Positions 54,102 through 61,300 of a stretch of DNA of 64,000 nt are shown here, piece by piece (the first letter of the stretch is position 1; the number at the start of each line of letters is the position of its first letter). Source of the stretch: Pectinatus frisingensis (lineage in GTDB: Bacteria; Bacillota; Negativicutes; Selenomonadales; Selenomonadaceae); NCBI RefSeq assembly GCF_015732285.1, contig NZ_WIQU01000042.1, positions 98,312-162,311 of the forward strand, written 5' to 3'. Made by a program: the position numbers and the translations under genes. The notes beneath the pieces were generated by a model. It did no database searches, had not been told where the DNA came from, and saw only the letters and a list, made by a program, of their open reading frames with translations.

Positions 54102-55799
54102 CGGGTATTGCATATTGAAACTGATAAAGTCCTTTCTCCGGTAATAAGAAAGATAGTTGAAAAAAATGGATTTTCCTATATAAAAGTCCATCTTGAAAAC
54201 ATAACGGATAAAGCAATAGACTATATTCTGCAGCGTGATGAATACAGTGCTGTCATCTTAGACCAATGTGTTTTAGGATTGGTAGAAAAACTGATAAATA
54301 TAATGAATACAAGAGGCATGATTCATCCATCAATCATCACTATTTCTTCACAGCAGGATTTCAATTTGAAAAAACGTTATTTTGAACTTGGCGTCATGGC
54401 ACATTTCGATAGAGAAAATTTTGCCGAACATCGTCTGGAACAATATTTGCAGACAATAAAAAATGAATTAGAAACAGTTGAATTCTTCAAGGAATTCCAT
54501 GTGGCAGTCATTGATGACAGTGAACTTTCACTTGATACCATCAGAAAATTTTTTGTAAATGCAGGTACCCATAACGTTGATTATTATCAAGAATCGGCTG
54601 AATTTTTAAACAGCAAGAGAAGATATGACCTGTTTTTGATCGATTTAGTAATGCCAGTGTATGATGGCGAGGCATTAACCAGTTATATCCGCAAAACAGA
54701 TAGCGAAGCCATTATAATATTGATGACGGCTTATAATAATGGTCAGATAATACCACATTGCCTGAGCCTCGGAGCCAATGATTTTATGACTAAACCATTG
54801 GAGTATAATTCCTTTATGCTTAGAATACAGTCATGTATCAGCCGTTATAAGATGCAAAAAGAAATTATTTACAAAAACAATGAATTATTTGAGATGGCAA
54901 TAAGAGACAACCTGACGGGAATTTATAACAGAACATATTTCAGTCAGATTTATGAAGGAAAATTAGCGGCAGCAAAAACCGGTAATAAGGAATTTTGGCT
55001 GATCATGGTTGATATTGATGATTTTAAGAATATTAATGATGAATATGGACACATGGAAGGAGATAAAGTATTAAGAAATTTTGTCGCAGCATTATCAAGC
55101 AGTCTGCCCAGGAAAGATATGCTTTATCGTTGGGGCGGTGAGGAATTCATTGCTCTGTTGCAGCCGTCTGATAATGAAGAAACAGCACGGAAAATCGCTG
55201 AAAAAATGCGCTTGGCAGTGAAGAAAAATAATTTTCACCACAAATGGAATATAACCGGCAGTTTTGGAATGGCCAAATGGCATCCCGCGGATACGGGTGA
55301 AAAATTGTTCCGCCGTTTGGATAATTCCCTCTATTTGGCAAAATTGACAGGCAAGGATAAAATTGTCTGTGAAGAACATTTAAATATTATAGAAAATGGA
55401 CGGTTTATCAGGATAACATGGGGTTCATTTTTCATCAGTGGCAATGCTGTTATTGATAAAGACCATCAAGCTATGATAAATGCTGCCAACAATATAATAG
55501 ACAGTTATGAACACTCTGATGTCCAATCGATTATCAATGAAGAAGTAAATAATGCTTATAAACATATAACGCTGCATTTCAACAGAGAAAAGGATATAAT
55601 TAAACGTCTAAATTATGAACATTATAAGGAACACACGGAAGAGCATCGTAAACTTATGGCTGAACTGTTGCAATTATACGATTCATATCTGAAGGGAAGA
55701 AGCAATGCCATCGATGTGGTAAAATTCTTGGTCCAGGATGTTATTGTTGGACATATTGTGCAAAAGGACTTTGATTTTTATCCGTTATTTGGCTCATAA
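54102..55799 (+). CDS. Response regulator with GGDEF and hemerythrin domains
   Basis: About 565 residues. Order: an N-terminal degenerate receiver (about 1-130; MRVLHIETDK), a canonical receiver (about 135-250) with phosphoacceptor in DLFLIDLVMPVYDGEA and MTAYN, GGDEF (about 280-430) with the active-site RWGGEEF, and a C-terminal hemerythrin (about 440-565) with iron ligands such as DKDHQAM and HITLHFNREKDI. The canonical RxxD inhibitory site is not seen before the active-site loop. It makes cyclic di-GMP probably under control of phosphorylation and O2 or iron. ATG 54102 follows GGTGGAG; ATG 54069 is possible. Confidence 0.88.
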   Translation, partial: RVLHIETDKVLSPVIRKIVEKNGFSYIKVHLENITDKAIDYILQRDEYSAVILDQCVLGLVEKLINIMNTRGMIHPSIITISSQQDFNLKKRYFELGVMAHFDRENFAEHRLEQYLQTIKNELETVEFFKEFHVAVIDDSELSLDTIRKFFVNAGTHNVDYYQESAEFLNSKRRYDLFLIDLVMPVYDGEALTSYIRKTDSEAIIILMTAYNNGQIIPHCLSLGANDFMTKPLEYNSFMLRIQSCISRYKMQKEIIYKNNELFEMAIRDNLTGIYNRTYFSQIYEGKLAAAKTGNKEFWLIMVDIDDFKNINDEYGHMEGDKVLRNFVAALSSSLPRKDMLYRWGGEEFIALLQPSDNEETARKIAEKMRLAVKKNNFHHKWNITGSFGMAKWHPADTGEKLFRRLDNSLYLAKLTGKDKIVCEEHLNIIENGRFIRITWGSFFISGNAVIDKDHQAMINAANNIIDSYEHSDVQSIINEEVNNAYKHITLHFNREKDIIKRLNYEHYKEHTEEHRKLMAELLQLYDSYLKGRSNAIDVVKFLVQDVIVGHIVQKDFDFYPLFGS

Positions 55800-55845
55800 A
55801 GCTCTAAAGCAATAAAATATATCATTTTTTTTAAAAAACCAATCA

Positions 55846-55875
55846 TTGACAAAATTATAATATAGTATTACTGTA
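55846..55875 (+). promoter_or_regulatory. Possible promoter upstream of the riboswitch region
   Basis: TTGACA (55846-55851) with an AT-rich -10 region (TATAGTAT or TACTGT) downstream. The -35 is a perfect match, the -10 uncertain. Confidence 0.35.
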
Positions 55876-55919
55876 AATAAGAGGTTTATTTATTGATATT
55901 CGTGGTTTAATAAAGATAA

Positions 55920-55962
55920 CCCCTCAGTCGGCTGTGCCGACAGCTCCCATGGCAGCGAGCCT
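55920..55962. repeat. Palindromic repeat fragment (CCCCTCAGTCGGC type)
   Basis: CCCCTCAGTCGGC, a GTCGGC/GCCGAC hairpin, then CAGCTCCC and GAGCC. This kind of sequence is familiar as a dispersed palindromic element in gut Firmicutes. The composition is more GC-rich than its surroundings. Confidence 0.5.
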
Positions 55963-55985
55963 TTGATTAGTGATTTTTATAATAT

Positions 55986-56090
55986 ATTAGGAAAACACTT
56001 ATCACATGCCGATACCTTAAAGGGAGTCATTTAGTCAGTGACTCCTTATAACAGATTAGAAAAATACTTACCATATTCCGATGCTTTTAA
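55986..56090. repeat. Two degenerate 36-bp direct repeats, 69-bp period
   Basis: Copy 1 at 55986-56021 and copy 2 at 56055-56090 share the pattern ATTAGnAAAAnACTTAnC, then CATnnCGATnCTTnAA. A hairpin GGAGTCA/TGACTCC (56023-56045) lies between the copies. Confidence 0.55.
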
Positions 56091-56130
56091 GAAAACTTCT
56101 GGCAGGTATCCCTATTTTGAAATATATCTT

Positions 56131-56197
56131 ACCCTTTGTCCGCACTTAGAAGGGCGGGGAAGCGCGCGCAGCGTGGTGGTGGGTTGCATAATTAAAA
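56131..56197 (+). repeat. Flanking direct repeat 1 of riboswitch region
   Basis: ACCCTTTGTCCGCACTTAGA at the start and GGTTGCATAATTAAAA at the end, with a GC-rich centre. A second copy at 56536-56601 shares both ends. Confidence 0.55.
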
Positions 56198-56210
56198 ATT
56201 TAATAAAATC

Positions 56211-56370
56211 GGAACAGGTGCCCCTCGGGGCTTAATAGGGAAGTTTGGTGTAAGACCAACACGGTCCCGCCACTGTAACGGCGAGCAAACCCGCAAACAA
56301 CGTCACTGGAGCAATGCTTTGGGAAGGCGCGGATGAGCAATGACCCGGAGTCAGGAGAACTGCCTGTTGT
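56211..56370 (+). promoter_or_regulatory. Cobalamin riboswitch (aptamer, RF00174-like)
   Basis: Conserved blocks are present in order: AACAGG (P1 5'), TTAATAGGGAAG, GGTGTAAGACC, GGTCCCGCCACTGTAA, GTCACTGG, GGGAAGGCG, ATGACCCGGAGTCAGGAGA and CCTGTT (P1 3', pairs with 56213-56218). This is the B12 aptamer, including the B12 box. It binds adenosylcobalamin or a relative. An intrinsic terminator follows at 56434-56458, so the switch probably turns expression off when B12 is present. The next gene is fhaC, not a B12 gene. Confidence 0.93.
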
Positions 56371-56433
56371 ACAATCACCACTTGACCTGCGAGGCATGGG
56401 AAGGGGATTACATAATTGGCCTATTTGTGCAAT

Positions 56434-56458
56434 ATACTCCCGTGAGGGAGTTTTTTTA
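56434..56458 (+). terminator. Expression-platform terminator of the riboswitch
   Basis: ACTCCC, loop GTGA, GGGAGT, followed by TTTTTT. It ends 64 bases after the aptamer and about 180 bases before fhaC. Confidence 0.88.
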
Positions 56459-56639
56459 TTGCCTTTTAGGTTTTTTCATTGAATACATACTTTTTGTTTT
56501 ATGTTTTATCAGCAGTCATTATAATGAACCAGCCAACCCTCTGTCCGTCCTTAAAAAAGCGGGCAGTCAAGTATAAAATAGCGGCAGACTGCATAATAAA
56601 ATCCTAATGGAATAATAAAATACCATGGAAGGAATCAAT
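56459..56639 (+). other. Leader between riboswitch terminator and fhaC
   Basis: About 180 AT-rich bases. No good gene start or hairpin is visible, apart from direct repeat 2. No clear second promoter with a good -35/-10 pair is visible, so fhaC transcription may depend on read-through of the riboswitch. Confidence 0.4.
56536..56601 (+). repeat. Flanking direct repeat 2 of riboswitch region
   Basis: ACCCTCTGTCCGTCCTTA at the start and GACTGCATAATAAAA at the end. It matches the copy at 56131-56197 at both ends. The middle differs. Confidence 0.55.
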
Positions 56640-58340
56640 ATGAAAAAATATCATATAGTAAGTATGATTTGCATATTTGTCATACTTATTTTCAGCATCG
56701 GCACAGCAGCTGCCGACAGCAACATCAATTCGCAGGAAACCATTTTACAGCACCAGCAGCAAAGGCTCGCCGAGCAAAATGCCCAAGAGCAAAATCAGCG
56801 CAGAACTCAGGAAAAATTTATCTCGAACGGTAAAAGTGCACAACACTTGGAAAAGATAAAACTGCCTAAAGAAAACGTTAGCTTTCTGATAAAAACTTTT
56901 ACAGTAAATGGTCCATATGCACAAACCAAATTCAAATGGATTAAAAAATACCTCGAACAATATGCAAACGAAAAAATAGGGGCAGCTGGAATAGATCTGC
57001 TCCTCAATAGCATAAATGAAGAAATAATTGCCCGCGGTTATGTCACGACAAAAGCATATGTCACGGCACAAGACCTCACATCGGGTGTGCTGACGATAAA
57101 TATTCAAGCTGGAACCATTGATAATATCTATTTTACCGACAAAACATGGGGAACATGGAAAAATGCTTTTCCGATGCGTCATGGAGATCTTCTCAATGTT
57201 CACGATCTTGACCAGGGATTGGAACAAATGCAGCGCGTTTCCTCGCAAAACGTAGCCGTTAACATTCTGCCGGCCCAAAAACCTGGACAAAGTGATATTG
57301 AGATTACCGTAAAGAGAACCAAACCGTGGAAAGCAGTGTTTTCTGCTGATGACTCAGGCCTCAGCAGTACCGGAAAACTGCAGCTGTCCACAGGATTGGA
57401 AATGGATAATTTGTTTTCTGTCAATGATATACTCAACATTTCCTTTAATGAAGATGGTGAGAAAAATGGTCAAAATAAGGGGACGAGAGCAAACAGCATC
57501 TATTATGCTGTACCACTGGGCAGGCAGACATTGTCCTTCAGTGCTTATACCTATGATTATCATCAAAAAGTGAGAACTGCCATCAATCCTTTTATGTCTT
57601 CAGGTGCAATTACCGCCTATGATCTGGGCATCACCCGTCTCTTGGACAGGGACCAGAGGCAAAAAACAAATCTGGAGCTGCATCTTTTGCGCAATAGACG
57701 ACACAGCTATATAAACAATACGGAAATCGGTGTCCAGCGGCAAAACACCACAGCAGTACAAATCGGTGTAACCCATAAAAAATATATAGGTAAGAGTGTC
57801 CTGGATGCAGCATTGTTTTATCAAAGAGGTGTCGGCTGGCTGGGAGCGCAGCGGGGAGCCAGTGATAATATTTCCGGTGGACCGACTACAAAATACAATA
57901 TGTATCTGTTCAACCTGAACTGGAATGCACCGCTGAAAATTGGCCGCACGATGTGGCAGTACAATCTTGAAGCCAAGGCGCAATATACAAAGAATCTGCT
58001 TTACGGATCAGACTTTTTCGGCATCGGCGGAAGATATAGTGTGCGTGGTTTCGATGGAGAACAGACGTTATCAGCAGAAAACGGGCTGGTGCTCAGGAAT
58101 GAATTGCGGCTGCCGATATATAAAGATCAACAGCTATATGCGGCACTCGATTACGGCAAAGTTTCAGGACCATCGGCGATTTATCTGCTGGGCAGGGAAC
58201 TAGTGGGAACGGCACTGGGGATAAGAGGCACAGTAAAAAACGTTCAATATGACGTATTTATCGGCTGGCCGCTTAGTAAACCAAAAGGATTTGACACACC
58301 GGCCAGGACAGGTGGCTTTTCAGTTTCAGTACATTTTTAA
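56640..58340 (+). CDS. fhaC: TpsB/FhaC outer-membrane transporter of two-partner secretion
   Basis: 566 residues. Signal peptide (MKKYHIVSMICIFVILIF ... AAADS), a Gln-rich N-terminal segment (the H1-like region, about 30-75), POTRA domains (about 85-245; FLIKTFTVNG and then GTIDNIYF), and a 16-strand barrel with the GIGGRYSVRGFDGE motif that marks loop L6 of TpsB. It exports the large protein encoded next. ATG 56640 has AAGGA 6 bases upstream; the ATG at 56625 is unlikely. This type of protein requires an outer membrane. Confidence 0.93.
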   Translation: MKKYHIVSMICIFVILIFSIGTAAADSNINSQETILQHQQQRLAEQNAQEQNQRRTQEKFISNGKSAQHLEKIKLPKENVSFLIKTFTVNGPYAQTKFKWIKKYLEQYANEKIGAAGIDLLLNSINEEIIARGYVTTKAYVTAQDLTSGVLTINIQAGTIDNIYFTDKTWGTWKNAFPMRHGDLLNVHDLDQGLEQMQRVSSQNVAVNILPAQKPGQSDIEITVKRTKPWKAVFSADDSGLSSTGKLQLSTGLEMDNLFSVNDILNISFNEDGEKNGQNKGTRANSIYYAVPLGRQTLSFSAYTYDYHQKVRTAINPFMSSGAITAYDLGITRLLDRDQRQKTNLELHLLRNRRHSYINNTEIGVQRQNTTAVQIGVTHKKYIGKSVLDAALFYQRGVGWLGAQRGASDNISGGPTTKYNMYLFNLNWNAPLKIGRTMWQYNLEAKAQYTKNLLYGSDFFGIGGRYSVRGFDGEQTLSAENGLVLRNELRLPIYKDQQLYAALDYGKVSGPSAIYLLGRELVGTALGIRGTVKNVQYDVFIGWPLSKPKGFDTPARTGGFSVSVHF

Positions 58341-58351
58341 AGGAGTAAAAA

Positions 58352-61300
58352 ATGAAAAAAACAAGGATGAAAATAAGAAAAAGCATAGCTGCCCTGCTTC
58401 TGGTGGCAATGACACTGCAAAGTCCCCTGGCCGCGGCAGCTGCTATAACCGATGCTTCGGCGGATACTGCACATCAACCGATGGTAAATCCCGGTACGGT
58501 CCCGGTCATCGACATTGCTACGGCAAATGACAAAGGAATATCACATAATCTGTACAGTGATTTCAGTGTGGATAAAAATGGCATTATTTTGAACAATTCC
58601 CTGCAGTCGGTCAATACGGTACTTGCCGGACAGATAGCAGGCAACGCCAGGCTTAAAGCTCCGGCGACTATAATTATCAACGAAGTGACTGGAACAAACC
58701 GCACCAACCTGAACGGACTCATTGAAGTGGCAGGGACGCGGGCCGATGTCATTATCGCCAATCCCAACGGCATCAGCGGCAGCGGCTTTGGTTTTATCAA
58801 TACCGGCAGGGCAGTGCTTACGACGGGACGCCCACAGCTGGATAAGGATGGCAGTCTGTCGGGCATTCAGGTCACAGGCGGTGACATTGCTGTCGACGGT
58901 GACGGACTAAAAAGTGAAAATGCACCGGACAAACTTGATATCCTGACCGGTGCGGCCAAAATAAATGCGCAGCTGTGGGCAAAAAACGATCTGAACGTCG
59001 TTACCGGCAGCAATCTTATAGACTATAACACATTGCAGACAAGAACACTGCCTGGTGCAGCGGCTTCCGGTGTATCGCTGGATATCAGTGCCGTCGGCGG
59101 AATGTATGCCGGACGTATAATGCTGCAGGGGACAAGTAAAGGTCTTGGCGTCAATGTAGACGGCCAGCTGTACTCAAAAGGTGACTTGTCCATATCAAGC
59201 AGCGGCATGCTGTCTGTGCAGGGCGATGTGGCAGCTGTCGGCAAAGTAAGTGCCACTGCCGCGGATGATGTGACCAACGCCGGACAGATAAGCGCCGGAG
59301 GCGATGTCACTGTCACATCCGGCGGCATGACAAAAAACACCGGCTATATTGCTGCCGGACAGGCACAAGACGATGATGACGGACAGACCGACAACCCGGC
59401 GGCACTTCCGGCCGACATATCAGTAAAGGCCGGGACCAATATCAACTCGGACGGTATCCTTAAAGCATCCCGGAATATAACCCTGGCGGGAAAAAAGATA
59501 AAATATAACAGACAAAACACTGATGCGGCACAAATAACAGCAAATGAAACTGATCCGGATCCCGTGCAGCCACCGGAAAAACCGGTACCGCAAGCTCCGG
59601 TGCAGACCGAAGCACCAGAAAAGAAGATTGTCAACGACATCACCCCTGGAGCACCGGGAACAGCAGATATTCCTGATTATGCCAATGCCCCCACGACAAA
59701 AAAACAAGATAAGCAGGATGGTTTACCGCTGACGGCTGACCAGGACGCTCCGGAACAGTATAAACCTATAACAGACAAGGCTGCTGATGGAATAGACCTT
59801 ATACAGATAGCGACAGCCGACGGCAGTGGAGTATCAAGAAACCTTTATACCGATTTCAATGTCGGATCGCGCGGCTTGATTTTCAATAACGCGACTGGCT
59901 ATACTAGTACCCGGCTGGGTGGATATATCGACCGCAACTTTCGACTCGGAACTGTCGCGGCCCGGACAATACTAAATGAAGTGACCGGTACTCGGCCGAC
60001 CCGGTTAAACGGTTATATGGAAATAGCCGGACAAAAAGCCGATCTGGTTATTGCCAATCCTAACGGTATTGCCATAAATGGCGGCGGTTACATCAACACA
60101 GCCAGCGCTGTACTGGCGGCAGCACCTGCGCAAAACCGTGCCGGACACGTAGACTTCGCAGCGCCTTCGGCCGATATTCTTATTCAAGGTGAAGGCCTTG
60201 ATGCCGATACTACGAATAAACTTATCATACAGACAAAAGACTTTACCAATGATGCCTCAGAACTATGGTCAAACAGTCTGGAACTGACTGCCGGTGGAGT
60301 TTTATACAATAGCGGCAAACTGGCCGCCGATAAAGACATGCAGCTGCATGCCGACAACCTGGCCAACGAAAAATCAGCCGTCATAACCGGTGGTGGCACC
60401 TTGTCAATAACTGCTGCCGGAAGTATAAAAAACAACTCGGCTGTCATTCATGGCGGTGTCGACAGCACAATGACCGCACAAACTATTGACAATACCGATA
60501 AAGCGGCTATATACAGCGATGGAAATCTCCTTTTGACTGCCGGAAAAAGTCTGGTAAATGATGATTCGGTAGTAAAGGTCGGTAAAGATGCAGACCTTCA
60601 GGCCGCCTCACTGACCGGCACCGGTACCGAGATAACAGCTGGCGGCAGGTTGACAGCATCAGCCGGAGTCATCAACAACACCAATACCAATCTGGCAGCA
60701 AAAGAATCCGTGTCCCTCAAGGCTCTTGGCAGTATCAAAAATCAAAATACAGCCATATACGCTGATAAGGACCTGACAATAAAAGCTGCGGCACTGCTGA
60801 ATAAAACATCGTTGCTGGCCGCCGGCGGACAGACAGGACTTAGTACCGGCATACTGGAAAATACCGATAGCTCGGTGATCTACGGCAGCAGCGACATGAA
60901 CATAGCTGCATCCGATCATCTTTTAAACAGTTCGTCAGATATCGAAAGCGGACAAAACCTGTATATAACAGCCGGCAGACTTACCAATGAAAAAACAGCA
61001 TTCGATACTGACTGGACGATCACCCATCAGGATATCTCTTACGGCATTGCCCATTGGAATGGCAACTATTACAGCGCCTCACGCCGCTTTGACCGGGAAA
61101 TAAAAACCGGCACAATAGAAAAAGAAACACCGACTGCCCATATAACGGCGGATAAAAATATGGCTGTCACAGTAAATAAACTTGTCAACCATTACAGCGA
61201 AATAACGGCAGGCACCGATCTTGCCATCAATGCTGCTGATTCTCTGGAAAACCTGGGTTATCAGGGCACCATTATCGCAACTGACACGGGAAATGACTAC

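Noticed and set aside
56340..56576. 78-codon plus-strand frame starting in the riboswitch
   Set aside because: It overlaps the B12 box and the terminator, has no ribosome binding site and its sequence looks random.
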